A stretch of 47,201 bases of DNA from the NCBI GenBank assembly GCA_017532155.1, contig JAFXJP010000022.1, positions 1 to 47,201 on the forward strand, read 5' to 3'. The stretch comes from Clostridia bacterium (GTDB taxonomy: Bacteria; Bacillota; Clostridia; Christensenellales; Aristaeellaceae). Shown in pieces: positions 33,455 through 41,583 of the stretch. The translations under genes were made by a program, and so were the position numbers. Under the pieces are notes generated by a model. It saw nothing but the letters and a program-made list of their open reading frames with translations. It was not told the origin of the DNA and did not search any database. How positions within the stretch are numbered: position 1 is the first letter of the stretch; each line of letters begins with the position of its first letter.

Positions 33455-34330
33455 ATGGCAAAGCAAATTGACTTTGAAAAAATCGAGCGCCGCGCACGCA
33501 TCCGCCACCGCGTATCGCAGGGCGTGATCTACGCGCTGCTGGTCTTCTGGGCGCTGATGGTGCTCTTCCCCTTCTACTGGATGCTGCTCACGAGCGTGAA
33601 AAGCTACAGCACCTATAACGCTGAATATGTGCCCAAGCTCTATACCCTCGCGCCCACGCTGGAAAACTACAAATACGCTTTCACCACCGTGGCGCTGGGC
33701 AAGTATTTTGCCAATACGCTGATCTACACCGTCGTCACTACCTTTGTGATGGTCATCGTCACGGTGCTGGCCGCCTTTGCCTTTGCGCGCCTTGAGTTCA
33801 AAGGCAAGAACCTCGTGTTTGTACTCTTCCTCGCGCTGATGATGATCCCCAACGAGCTGGTAATCATCACCAACTATGTGACCATCACCAACCTGAATCT
33901 GCGCAATACCTTTACCGGCCTGATCCTGCCCTCGATCACCTCGGTATTCTACATTTATCTGCTGAAGGAAAACTTTGCGCAGGTGCCGGACGAATTGTAC
34001 TACGCGGCCAAGGTGGATAACACCAGCGACATGAAATATCTGTTCAAGGTGCTCATTCCCGTATGCCGCCATACGATCATCACCATTGTCATCCTCAAGA
34101 TCATCGAATGCTGGAACTCCTACGTCTGGCCGCGCCTGATTACGGATGATGAAAGCTACTTCCTTGTCTCCAACGGCATCCAGACCATCCGCGAAAGCGG
34201 CTTTGGCCGTGAGAATGTGCCGGCCATGATGGCGGCGGTTGTGTCCATCTCCGTGCCGCTGATTGTGCTATTCCTGATCTTCCACAAAAAAATCATGGCG
34301 GGCGTCGCCAGAGGAGGTACCAAGGGATGA
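33455..34330 (+). CDS. Carbohydrate ABC transporter permease (MalG/UgpE type)
   Basis: The 291-residue protein has six membrane spans and the EAA loop YYAAKVDNTSDMKYLFKVLIPVCR; the usual DGA is DNT here. It pairs with the preceding permease, whose stop is 12 nt upstream, and its own stop overlaps the start of the binding lipoprotein by four bases. The gene order permease-permease-binding protein is unusual, because the binding protein normally comes first. Confidence 0.93.
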   Translation: MAKQIDFEKIERRARIRHRVSQGVIYALLVFWALMVLFPFYWMLLTSVKSYSTYNAEYVPKLYTLAPTLENYKYAFTTVALGKYFANTLIYTVVTTFVMVIVTVLAAFAFARLEFKGKNLVFVLFLALMMIPNELVIITNYVTITNLNLRNTFTGLILPSITSVFYIYLLKENFAQVPDELYYAAKVDNTSDMKYLFKVLIPVCRHTIITIVILKIIECWNSYVWPRLITDDESYFLVSNGIQTIRESGFGRENVPAMMAAVVSISVPLIVLFLIFHKKIMAGVARGGTKG

Positions 34331-35925
34331 GAAAAATCAAGCTGATTGCCCTGATGCTGTGCCTTGTCACCTGCGCGCTGCTGCTCTCGGGCTGCCACGG
34401 CGCCAAGGAATCGACTGCCTTTGCCATTCCGGATACCTTTGACGCCTCGCGCGAATACAATATCGTTTTCTGGCAGAAGAACGAAAGCAATATCACGCAG
34501 GTGGAGGTATATAAAAAGGCTGCGGCTGACTTCCAGCAGTATTATCCCAACATCCATGTGACCATCCGCCCCTTTACCAATTACGCGGATATTTACAAGG
34601 ATATCATCACCAACATTGCTACCGGCACCACGCCCAACGTGTGCATCACCTATCCTGACCACATCGCCACCTATCTGACCAGCGACAACTGCATTGTGCC
34701 GCTGGACGAGCTGCTCACGCACGAAAAATACGGCCTTGGCGGCAGTGAGGTGCGCTTTGACGCGCCCACCAAGGATGAGATCGTGCCGCAGTTCCTGGCA
34801 GAAGGCCTGGTCGGCGGCATTCAGTACGCCCTTCCCTACATGCGCTCCACCGAAGCCTGCTATGTGAACAAAACCTTTGTGGAAAAGCTGGACTACACGC
34901 TTCCCGAAACGCTGACGTGGGATTTTGTATGGGAGGTTTCCGAAGCCGCCATGGCCAAGGATGAGGACGGCAATTTCCTCCTCAACGGCCAGAAGGTGAT
35001 GATCCCCTTCATTTATAAGTCCACCGACAACATGATGATCCAGATGATCCGCCAGCTGGATTCCGGCTATTCGACGGACAAGGGCGACATCCTGCTCTTT
35101 AACGACACCACCAAATCGCTGCTGATGGAGATTGCCAGGCACGCCAAATCCCGCGCTTTCTCCACCTTCAAGATTTCCAGTTATCCGGCCAACTTCCTCA
35201 ACGCCGGCCAGTGCATCTTTGCGGTGGACTCCACCGCCGGCGCCACCTGGATGGGTTCCAAGGCCCCGCTGATCGACATTGCTGAGGAAGCGCTGGTGGA
35301 CTTTGAAACGGTCGTCATGGCCGTGCCGCAGTTTGATCCTGCGCATCCGCAGATGATCTCCCAGGGCCCCTCCATGTGCATCTTCAACAAGGAGGATCCG
35401 CAGGAGGTGCTGGCCTCGTGGCTGTTCATGCAGTACCTGCTCACCGATGAAGTGCAGCTTGCTTACTCCACCACAGAAGGTTACATCCCGGTTACATCCA
35501 AGGCGCAGAATACCGCTGCATACCAGGATTATCTCTCCCGCGCGGGCGAAGACAACCAGTATTACTACGATGTAAAGATCAACGCCGCCAAGCTGTTGAT
35601 CGAAAATACGCAGAATACCTTCGTCACCCCCGTCTTTAACGGCTCGGCCTCGCTGCGCGACGCTGCCGGCAGCCTGATTGAAGAAGTAACCAAGGGCACC
35701 ATCCGCAAAAAGGAAATCAACGACGAGTTCATCGAAAAGCTGTATTCGAACGCAACGTCGCTCTACCGCCTGGATCAGATCAGCGTTACCTCCACCGGCA
35801 AGGCGGATCTGGGCCCGCTGCCCGCTACAGCCGTCACCCTCTTAACCGCGCTTGCCGCCACCTGGCTGATGATCATCCTGTACGTTTCCGTCAGCGCTGT
35901 TAAAAAAGCGAAAAAAAGTAAATAA
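34327..35925 (+). CDS. Extracellular solute-binding lipoprotein with C-terminal membrane anchor
   Basis: This 532-residue family 1 binding protein starts with a lipoprotein signal; the lipobox LSGC places the lipid on Cys23. The binding fold includes YNIVFWQKNESNITQVEVYKKAA, VCITYPDHIATYL, ALPYMRSTEACYVNKTF and AGQCIFAVDST. After a short linker, residues about 497-525 form a clear membrane span (LPATAVTLLTALAATWLMIILYV) ending in KKAKKSK. The protein should therefore be held to the membrane at both ends, which is not typical of binding proteins. It delivers an unidentified sugar to the two upstream-encoded permeases. Confidence 0.88.
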   Translation: MRKIKLIALMLCLVTCALLLSGCHGAKESTAFAIPDTFDASREYNIVFWQKNESNITQVEVYKKAAADFQQYYPNIHVTIRPFTNYADIYKDIITNIATGTTPNVCITYPDHIATYLTSDNCIVPLDELLTHEKYGLGGSEVRFDAPTKDEIVPQFLAEGLVGGIQYALPYMRSTEACYVNKTFVEKLDYTLPETLTWDFVWEVSEAAMAKDEDGNFLLNGQKVMIPFIYKSTDNMMIQMIRQLDSGYSTDKGDILLFNDTTKSLLMEIARHAKSRAFSTFKISSYPANFLNAGQCIFAVDSTAGATWMGSKAPLIDIAEEALVDFETVVMAVPQFDPAHPQMISQGPSMCIFNKEDPQEVLASWLFMQYLLTDEVQLAYSTTEGYIPVTSKAQNTAAYQDYLSRAGEDNQYYYDVKINAAKLLIENTQNTFVTPVFNGSASLRDAAGSLIEEVTKGTIRKKEINDEFIEKLYSNATSLYRLDQISVTSTGKADLGPLPATAVTLLTALAATWLMIILYVSVSAVKKAKKSK

Positions 35926-35937
35926 TCCATAAGTGCA

Positions 35938-35966
35938 TTGATTTCTTTCGCTTTTGTATGTATAAT
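35938..35966 (+). promoter_or_regulatory. Promoter of small secreted protein gene
   Basis: TTGATT (35938-35943), 17-nt spacer, TATAAT (35961-35966), 42 nt before the start codon. Confidence 0.75.
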
Positions 35967-36008
35967 AAAGAACGTACCCTGAAACTCAATTTTAGGAGGA
36001 AAACAAAC

Positions 36009-36698
36009 ATGAAAAAGTTCCTGGCTGCTCTGCTTCTCCTGTGCATGGCCTTCTCCTGCGCCATGGCCGAAACCACCGCTCCCGAAGCCAAGGGCGAAGG
36101 CGTTATGACCTATGCCGAATACGCCGCTGCCGAACTGCAGGCCGAAGTTGTTATCGAAGCCTACGTTCAGGCCACCCAGTCCTGGTGGGACAACAAGATC
36201 ACCGTTTACGCTCAGGATATGGAAGGCGGCTACTTCCTGTATGAAATGACCTGCTCCGAAGAAGACGCTGCCAAGCTCGTTCCCGGCACCAAGATCAAGG
36301 TTACCGGCTACAAGACCGAGTGGGCTGGCGAAGTGGAAGTCGATTCCGGCTCCACCTTCGAAATCCTGGAAGGCAACTACATTGCCGAAGCCAAGGATCT
36401 GACCGCTTACCTGGGCACCGAAGAGCTGATCAATTTCCAGAACCAGAAGGCTCTCTTCACCGGCCTGACCGTGGAAAAGATCGAGTACAAGAACGGCGAG
36501 CCCGGCGATGACATCTACCTGACCTTCGGCCTGAACGGCGCTTCCTATGACTTCTGTGTAGAGCGCTACCTGACCGATCCCGAAACCGAAGTTTACAAGA
36601 CTGTTGCCACCCTGAACGTGGGCGACGTTGTGAACGTAGAAGGCTTTGTTTACTGGTACAACGGCATCAACACCCATATCACCAACATCACCAAGTAA
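36009..36698 (+). CDS. Small secreted OB-fold-like protein, probably highly expressed
   Basis: The 229-residue product has a signal peptide (MKKFLAALLLLCMAFSCAMA). After it come two similar beta-rich halves: EVVIEAYVQATQSWWDNKITVYAQDMEGGYFLY...PGTKIKVTGYKTEW, then FTGLTVEKIEYKNG...LNVGDVVNVEGFVYWYNG. The G-x-x-v-x-V-x-G-y pattern is that of OB-fold (YdeI/BOF-like or tNA-OB) domains. Function is unknown. Codon choice is far narrower than in its neighbours (AAG, GAA, GGC, ATC and CTG dominate), a sign of very high expression. ATG at 36009 follows AGGAGG. It has its own promoter and terminator. Confidence 0.82.
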   Translation: MKKFLAALLLLCMAFSCAMAETTAPEAKGEGVMTYAEYAAAELQAEVVIEAYVQATQSWWDNKITVYAQDMEGGYFLYEMTCSEEDAAKLVPGTKIKVTGYKTEWAGEVEVDSGSTFEILEGNYIAEAKDLTAYLGTEELINFQNQKALFTGLTVEKIEYKNGEPGDDIYLTFGLNGASYDFCVERYLTDPETEVYKTVATLNVGDVVNVEGFVYWYNGINTHITNITK

Positions 36699-36708
36699 TC
36701 AAACACAT

Positions 36709-36740
36709 AAAGACCGCTGGTTTCCCAGCGGTCTTTTTAT
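36709..36740 (+). terminator. Rho-independent terminator
   Basis: AAAGACCGCTGG pairs with CCAGCGGTCTTT around TTTC, followed by TTATTTT. Confidence 0.9.
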
Positions 36741-36785
36741 TTTGCATTCTACTTTTGATGGGTGTGAGAACAAAAGTTGCAATGA

Positions 36786-36791
36786 TATAAT
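36786..36791 (+). promoter_or_regulatory. -10 box of XRE regulator gene
   Basis: TATAAT lies 21 nt before the start codon, with no good -35 box at 16-18 nt. The imperfect dyad TGCAATGATATAATCATGCA (36777-36796) surrounds it, which may be an autoregulatory site. Confidence 0.5.
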
Positions 36792-36812
36792 CATGCAGAA
36801 AGGAGGGATTAA

Positions 36813-37286
36813 ATGAACCAGATTAAAATCGGAAAATTCATTGCAGAGCGCCGCAAAAGCAAAAACCTGACGCAAAATCAGCTGGCCGAAATGCTGAATA
36901 CCACCAACAAATCCATATCAAAATGGGAAAACGGCATTTGTCTGCCAGACGCCTCCCTGTATGAGCCGCTGTGCAATATCCTGGAAATCACCATCAACGA
37001 GTTGTTCGCGGGGCAGAAAATTGCTAAAGCAGATTATCAGAAAATCGCTGACGCCAATCTGCTGCAAATGCTCAAATACAGGCTGTATCAATCAGGCGAT
37101 AAAAACATAACCTTTTCAGAATTTGACCATGCGTTAAGCAGAATGGCAGAGGTTACAACCCTGCTGCAGCAGTTTGGTACGAAAGACGAAGCGGTTGATT
37201 ATTTGGCAAAAGAAACGCAGCTGCCCATAGAAGAATGTGCCGCGGCCTATGTTTTTTACATGAACATGTTTAGAACGGATGCATGA
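36813..37286 (+). CDS. XRE family transcriptional regulator
   Basis: The 157-residue protein has an N-terminal helix-turn-helix (KIGKFIAERRKSKNLTQNQLAEMLNTTNKSISKWENG..PDASLYEPLCNILEI, residues 5-62) of the Cro/C1 type. The C-terminal 90 residues are helical and unassigned. AAAGGAGGG precedes the ATG. It is a single-gene unit with lower GC and less biased codons than its surroundings, which may point to recent acquisition. Its targets are unknown. Confidence 0.9.
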   Translation: MNQIKIGKFIAERRKSKNLTQNQLAEMLNTTNKSISKWENGICLPDASLYEPLCNILEITINELFAGQKIAKADYQKIADANLLQMLKYRLYQSGDKNITFSEFDHALSRMAEVTTLLQQFGTKDEAVDYLAKETQLPIEECAAAYVFYMNMFRTDA

Positions 37287-37307
37287 ACTCTTATGCCTGT
37301 TTATCCG

Positions 37308-37336
37308 AGCCAGCTGGCACCCAGCCTGGCTTTTTT
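37308..37336 (+). terminator. Rho-independent terminator of XRE gene
   Basis: AGCCAG pairs with CTGGCT, with further pairing possible in the loop, followed by TTTTT. Confidence 0.7.
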
Positions 37337-37349
37337 CTTTGCGCAGGGA

Positions 37350-37378
37350 TTGACATCATCTGCCGGGTATGGTATATT
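37350..37378 (+). promoter_or_regulatory. Promoter of DUF3793 gene
   Basis: TTGACA (37350-37355), 17-nt spacer, TATATT (37373-37378). The first iron-box-like palindrome begins 8 nt downstream of the -10 box. Confidence 0.8.
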
Positions 37379-37385
37379 ATATCCG

Positions 37386-37405
37386 TAGTTAGTCATCTCT
37401 AACTA
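37386..37405 (+). promoter_or_regulatory. DtxR/IdeR-like operator 1
   Basis: TAGTTAG, 6 nt, CTAACTA is a perfect 7-bp dyad covering the expected transcription start. The TTAG/CTAA half-sites resemble DtxR-family metal-regulator boxes. Confidence 0.6.
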
Positions 37406-37452
37406 ATTTCCTTCGAATCCATCCCCCTCGCAGTCTTTATTTTTTATCGATC

Positions 37453-37471
37453 AGTTAGACTTATCTAACCT
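37453..37471 (+). promoter_or_regulatory. DtxR/IdeR-like operator 2
   Basis: AGTTAGA, 4 nt, TCTAACCT is a second dyad with TTAG/CTAA half-sites, located 19 nt before the start codon in the leader. Two such sites in one leader support metal-dependent control. Confidence 0.55.
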
Positions 37472-37489
37472 AAAAAAGGAAACGCCATC

Positions 37490-38038
37490 ATGTCTGAAGA
37501 AGCCATCATCCGCCATTGCGCGCCGACGCTGGCCTCCATCAAAACAGCCAATATGTTTACCTGTCCCTTTTCATCGCGGCAGGAAATGCTCTGCAGCCTC
37601 CGCGCGTTCAACCGCCGGCTGATCAGAAAAGGGCTGCGCATTCTGCCGCTGCGCTACAAGGACGGGCTGGGGCTGATCTATGTGTACCGCCCCGAAAAGC
37701 TTGCACGCGACCTGAAAAGCGACGTGGCTGGACGCATTCTCAAAAAGTACGGCTACAATGGCTGCCGTGACGCCGCCTGCCTGCGCCGTCTGATGGAAAG
37801 GCTGCACAATCAGGAGGAGTTTCCGCACGAAATCGGGTTATTTCTGGGCTATCCGCCCGAGGATGTGGACAGCTTTATCCACAAGCGCTGCCCGCACAAA
37901 TGCGTTGGCTGCTGGAAGGTTTACCACAACGAAGAAGCTGCCCGCGTACTCTTTGCCCGCTACAAAAAATGCTTCGCGCTGTATGACAAGCTCTGGCGTG
38001 AAGGACGCAGCATTGAACGGCTTACGGTCGCCGTTTAA
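37490..38038 (+). CDS. DUF3793 family protein
   Basis: The 182-residue protein has no signal peptide or membrane span. Family landmarks are HCAPTLASIKTANMF near the start, FPHEIGLFLGYPPEDVDSFI (about 113-132) and the Cys-containing CPHKCVGCWKVYHNEEAA. Elsewhere in Clostridia the family is usually beside feoB or flavodoxin genes, so a link to iron metabolism is likely. The paired TTAG/CTAA dyads upstream agree with this. Neither feo nor flavodoxin genes are present here. AAAGGA lies before the ATG. Confidence 0.9.
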   Translation: MSEEAIIRHCAPTLASIKTANMFTCPFSSRQEMLCSLRAFNRRLIRKGLRILPLRYKDGLGLIYVYRPEKLARDLKSDVAGRILKKYGYNGCRDAACLRRLMERLHNQEEFPHEIGLFLGYPPEDVDSFIHKRCPHKCVGCWKVYHNEEAARVLFARYKKCFALYDKLWREGRSIERLTVAV

Positions 38039-38064
38039 GATATGATACCCGCCTCCAAAAAGCA

Positions 38065-38102
38065 GGGCCTGCGATACACCTCCAGTCGCAGGCCCCGTTT
38101 TT
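38065..38102. terminator. Bidirectional terminator
   Basis: GGGCCTGCGA pairs with TCGCAGGCCC around an 11-nt loop, followed by CGTTTTTTA. It lies between convergent DUF3793 and GNAT genes. Confidence 0.85.
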
Positions 38103-38104
38103 TA

Positions 38105-38611
38105 TTACAAGCGATAGATAAATTTGCAGATTTCACGCTTGGCGCCCTGATAATCGCCCGCGCCTTCAAAAATCTTTTCAAAGCCGCAGCGCTCCATCAC
38201 CTTAACGGACGCCAGATTATCCTTCAGGCACACGCCCAGCATTTCGGTCAGCTGCAGATTCTTCATGATCGCCGGCAGGAAGGCCTGCACGGCCTCGGTG
38301 GCGTAGCCGTGCCTGGTATACTTTTCGCCGATGTGATAACCGATTTCCCACACGCCGTTCTCCATCGGCACGGCCTGCACATAGCCGATATTGGTTTGAT
38401 CCTTCAGCAAAATAGCATAAACCAGCGGGCCGTCGCCGCTTTCATAGCAAGAAATCAGAAATTCAACCGTTTCCCTTGCAATTTCCACCGTTTCAAACAC
38501 TTCATCGGGCACAAAGCGGCGGTTGTCCGCATCCAGCGAGTTTTCGTGCACGCTCTGCGCCATCTCTTCCGTCAGGCGCGTGATCAGCAGTCGCTCCGTC
38601 TCAATATGCAT
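38105..38611 (-). CDS. GNAT family N-acetyltransferase (RimJ/RimL type)
   Basis: The 168-residue protein has the Acetyltransf_3 layout: IETERLLITRLTEEM, then the acetyl-CoA-binding loop HIGEKYTRHGYATEAVQAFL and the C-terminal VKVMERCGFEKIFEG. It should acetylate an amine of a protein terminus or small molecule. ATG at 38611 is preferred over 38617, because GAAGG lies six bases before the former and abuts the latter. Confidence 0.92.
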   Translation of the reverse strand: MHIETERLLITRLTEEMAQSVHENSLDADNRRFVPDEVFETVEIARETVEFLISCYESGDGPLVYAILLKDQTNIGYVQAVPMENGVWEIGYHIGEKYTRHGYATEAVQAFLPAIMKNLQLTEMLGVCLKDNLASVKVMERCGFEKIFEGAGDYQGAKREICKFIYRL

Positions 38612-38629
38612 AATCATCCTTCTTTCATT

Positions 38630-38656
38630 AAAAAAGGAAGCAGCCTGGCTGCTTCC
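38630..38656 (-). terminator. Rho-independent terminator of lipoprotein gene
   Basis: On the reverse strand GGAAGCAGCC pairs with GGCTGCTTCC around one base (in practice a slightly larger loop), then TTTTTTA. Confidence 0.85.
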
Positions 38657-38671
38657 TGATTTGCTGTTTGA

Positions 38672-39478
38672 TTAATCGATGCGGGCCAGCGTATCGCGGA
38701 TCTGGTCGTACACCTTCATGTAGCTGGTGTTGAACCAGCCGGGGCAGGACACATGCAGCACCAGCAGCTCATTTTCGCCGATGATGGCCATATGCACGCG
38801 GCCACGCACGATGGTGCCGTCAATCTTTTCTGCGCGATAGTTGTTGTAGTAGCCCTTTTCGCCCATCAGCGTCTTGCTGGCGGCGGTGTAGCTTTCCCAG
38901 CCCTCATACTTGGTTTTTTCGGTCAGCAGATAATTTTTCAGATCCGTCTTCACATCGTCCAGATCATAGTTCTTGTTGATCGGCATGATCTGCAGCGTGA
39001 TGGTGGCAGCGTAGTTATCCTTCACCGCAGAAGCAGGCTCGGTCAGCACATACACATCGCTCTGGCTGTCATCCACCGTATAGCCAACGGCAGAGGAGAA
39101 CTTGAGGCCCAGCTTGGCGGCAGTGTATTCGCCATAGGTAAAGGTCAGATCAGGACGCGGCGTAGCCGTGGGCATATCGATGGGATTCACCGGAATGGGC
39201 GTAGAGCCGGCATACACAGCATTGCCCGCTTCATCATACTTGGTGTCCACAAAATAATAGCCGTCATCCTCTTCGCTGGCGGGATCATATCCCTCCGGCA
39301 GGCCCATATCGTTATTGGCGGCAGACTGATTATTGGCCTGCTGATCCATGGGCGATACCTGGCCGCCCTGATTGGCCTGTGCATGATTCTCGCCGGTATT
39401 GTCATTCTTGGCGCCGCAGGCGCACAGCACGAAGACCACCAGCATCAACAAAGCGATCAGTACAAGCTTTTTCTTCAT
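38672..39478 (-). CDS. Lipoprotein of unknown function
   Basis: The 268-residue lipoprotein has a signal MKKKLVLIALLMLVVFVLCAC with the lipidated Cys21. A Gln/Asn-rich disordered stretch (about 25-60) follows, then a PTATPRP linker. The C-terminal domain (about 120-268) begins at TFTYGEYTAAKLGLKFSSAVGYTV, a pattern of small extracellular alpha/beta domains related to surface lipoproteins that monitor the envelope. No enzyme motif is visible. ATG at 39478 follows GGAGGG and begins the lipoprotein signal. Confidence 0.85.
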   Translation of the reverse strand: MKKKLVLIALLMLVVFVLCACGAKNDNTGENHAQANQGGQVSPMDQQANNQSAANNDMGLPEGYDPASEEDDGYYFVDTKYDEAGNAVYAGSTPIPVNPIDMPTATPRPDLTFTYGEYTAAKLGLKFSSAVGYTVDDSQSDVYVLTEPASAVKDNYAATITLQIMPINKNYDLDDVKTDLKNYLLTEKTKYEGWESYTAASKTLMGEKGYYNNYRAEKIDGTIVRGRVHMAIIGENELLVLHVSCPGWFNTSYMKVYDQIRDTLARID

Positions 39479-39577
39479 AGCAATAAATCCCTCCATACAG
39501 GAATGGTAGCACATCAAAAGCTGCGTCTGCAACTTTACATAATTGTAACGAATTTATAACGATTCGTCAAGTAATAT

Positions 39578-41416
39578 TTACAATTCCTGGCCATTTTCTG
39601 CCATTTCGGGATGCAAATGCACATAAACCGCCCGGGCTGAGGCCTGTGTCATGCCCTTGACGGCGAGAATTTCTTCTTCCGCCGCCTCGCGCATGGCTTT
39701 GATGGAACCAAAATGCGAAAGCAGCGCGCGCCGTCTGGCAGGGCCTATGCCCTCAATATCCTCCAAAGATGAATGCACGCTGGCCTTTCCGCGCAGATTT
39801 CTGTGGTGCGTGATGGCAAAACGGTGCGCTTCATCGCGGATCCGCTGCACCAGATGCAGCGCAGGCGTGTGGTGATCAAGCACTACGGGCGTATCGCAAT
39901 CGGGCAGCCAGATTTCCTCCAGCCGCTCTGCCAGGCCGAACATCGGCACCTCTATGCCCTCTTTCAGCATGGCTTCCCGCGCAAAAGCCAATTGCTGCGG
40001 GCCGCCGTCAATCAGCACAAGATCGGGCATAACCCATCTTTCCTTCTCATCCTCCGCCTTGGTGCGGCGAAAACGCCTGCCCAACACCTCGTTCATGGAG
40101 GCAAAGTCATTAGCGCCCACCACGGTTTTGATCCGGTAATGCCTGTATTCTTTTTTCGCCGGCATGCCGTCAATAAATACCACCATCGAGGCCACGGACA
40201 ACGTGCCCTGCGTGTTGGAAATATCAAAGCCCTCAATGCGCCGGGGATAGCCCTGCATGCCGATCGCCTCCGCCAGATCGCGGCACGCGCCGATTGTACG
40301 GTCCCACTGCACCTGCTGACGCGCGTTGCGCTTTTCCAGCGCATCCCGCGCATTCTTTTCGGCCATGAGCACCAGCGCTTTCTTTTCGCCGCGCTGCGGA
40401 ATAATCAGATCCACCGCGCCGCCACGCTTCTCGCGCAAAAGCGCTTCCATCGTTTCGGCTTCTTCAATCGGCTGGGTGAGGATCTCCCGCGCCGGCAGAC
40501 GATCGGCATAATAGCGCAGCACAAACTCTGTCAGCACTTCTTCTTTGGGTTCATTGCCCTCGCCGGGCAGCGCAAAGCTGTCGCCGCCGATCATGCGGCC
40601 GCCGCGGATAAAGAGCACCTGTACCATCGCATCCAGACCGTCCTGCGCAATGGCCAATACATCCTGCTGCGCATCCTTGGTCTGGATGGCGCGCTGCCGC
40701 TCCATCAGGCCCTGAATATCGCGCAAAGCGTCGCGCTTTTGCGCCGCGCGCTCAAAATCAAGATTGCGCGAAGCCTCCAGCATATCTTTTTCCAATTGAT
40801 CGGTAATAGCCTTCGAGTTGCCGTTCAAAAAGGCGATCACGCCGTCAATCATCTTCTGATATTCATCCACCGTGCATTTGCCCGCACAGGGCGCAAGACA
40901 CCGGCCGATCTCATAATTGACGCACGGGCGCGCCGGCTTGCTCAGCGGCAGATTTTTGCTGCAGGTACGGATGGGAAAAGCCTTTCTGAGCACCTCCAGC
41001 GCGTCGCGCACGGCGGTCGCGCCGATATACGGGCCAAAATACTGCGCGCCGTCCTTTTGCATGCGGCGGGCAATGGTCACGCGCGGGAAGGGCTCGCGCT
41101 TGTCAATGCGCACGTACGGGTAGTGCTTGTCATCTTTTAACAGGATATTATAGTGCGGCATATGACGCTTGATCAGATTGCATTCCAGCGTCAATGCCTC
41201 CAGATTTGTATTGCAAAGCAGAATATCAAAATCATCAATCAGCCGCACCATCGCCGCCACCTTGGGCGTATGATCGCGCGTCTGAAAATAGCTGCGCACG
41301 CGGTTTTTCAGATTGACCGCCTTGCCCACATAAATGATCTCCCCCTGATGCTTCATCAGATAGCAGCCGGGCGAATCGGGTAGCATACTAATTTTTGTTT
41401 TCAGTGTTTCGTTCAT
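39578..41416 (-). CDS. uvrC: Excinuclease ABC subunit C
   Basis: The 612-residue nuclease makes both incisions in nucleotide excision repair with UvrAB. The GIY-YIG domain is PGCYLMKHQGEIIYVGKAVNLKNRVRSYF (residues 16-44), followed by the zinc-like CxxC region RPCVNYEIGRCLAPC and a UVR motif (DQLEKDMLEASRNLDFERAAQKRDALR). The RNase H-like endonuclease domain has EGFDISNTQG and VLIDGGPQQ, and the C-terminal HhH2 has EGIGPARRRALLSHFGS. The start follows GGAGG, and TATACT at 41441-41436 is a likely -10 box. Confidence 0.97.
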   Translation of the reverse strand: MNETLKTKISMLPDSPGCYLMKHQGEIIYVGKAVNLKNRVRSYFQTRDHTPKVAAMVRLIDDFDILLCNTNLEALTLECNLIKRHMPHYNILLKDDKHYPYVRIDKREPFPRVTIARRMQKDGAQYFGPYIGATAVRDALEVLRKAFPIRTCSKNLPLSKPARPCVNYEIGRCLAPCAGKCTVDEYQKMIDGVIAFLNGNSKAITDQLEKDMLEASRNLDFERAAQKRDALRDIQGLMERQRAIQTKDAQQDVLAIAQDGLDAMVQVLFIRGGRMIGGDSFALPGEGNEPKEEVLTEFVLRYYADRLPAREILTQPIEEAETMEALLREKRGGAVDLIIPQRGEKKALVLMAEKNARDALEKRNARQQVQWDRTIGACRDLAEAIGMQGYPRRIEGFDISNTQGTLSVASMVVFIDGMPAKKEYRHYRIKTVVGANDFASMNEVLGRRFRRTKAEDEKERWVMPDLVLIDGGPQQLAFAREAMLKEGIEVPMFGLAERLEEIWLPDCDTPVVLDHHTPALHLVQRIRDEAHRFAITHHRNLRGKASVHSSLEDIEGIGPARRRALLSHFGSIKAMREAAEEEILAVKGMTQASARAVYVHLHPEMAENGQEL

Positions 41417-41501
41417 TCTGATATCCTCCGCTATCAGTATACCACACTCTGCGCCAATTGCCTACTGAATATAAACCCAGTGTGAACTTTTCCCACCTTC
41501 C

Positions 41502-41531
41502 TTGACAGGCGATTTCACCATCGGATAAAAT
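41502..41531 (+). promoter_or_regulatory. Promoter of ftsH
   Basis: TTGACA (41502-41507), 18-nt spacer, TAAAAT (41526-41531), followed by GAAAGGAG before the start codon. Confidence 0.75.
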
Positions 41532-41583
41532 ATATATGACCGTTCTCAATAACGTGTCAGTTTTCCCGAAAGGAGTGCAATCT

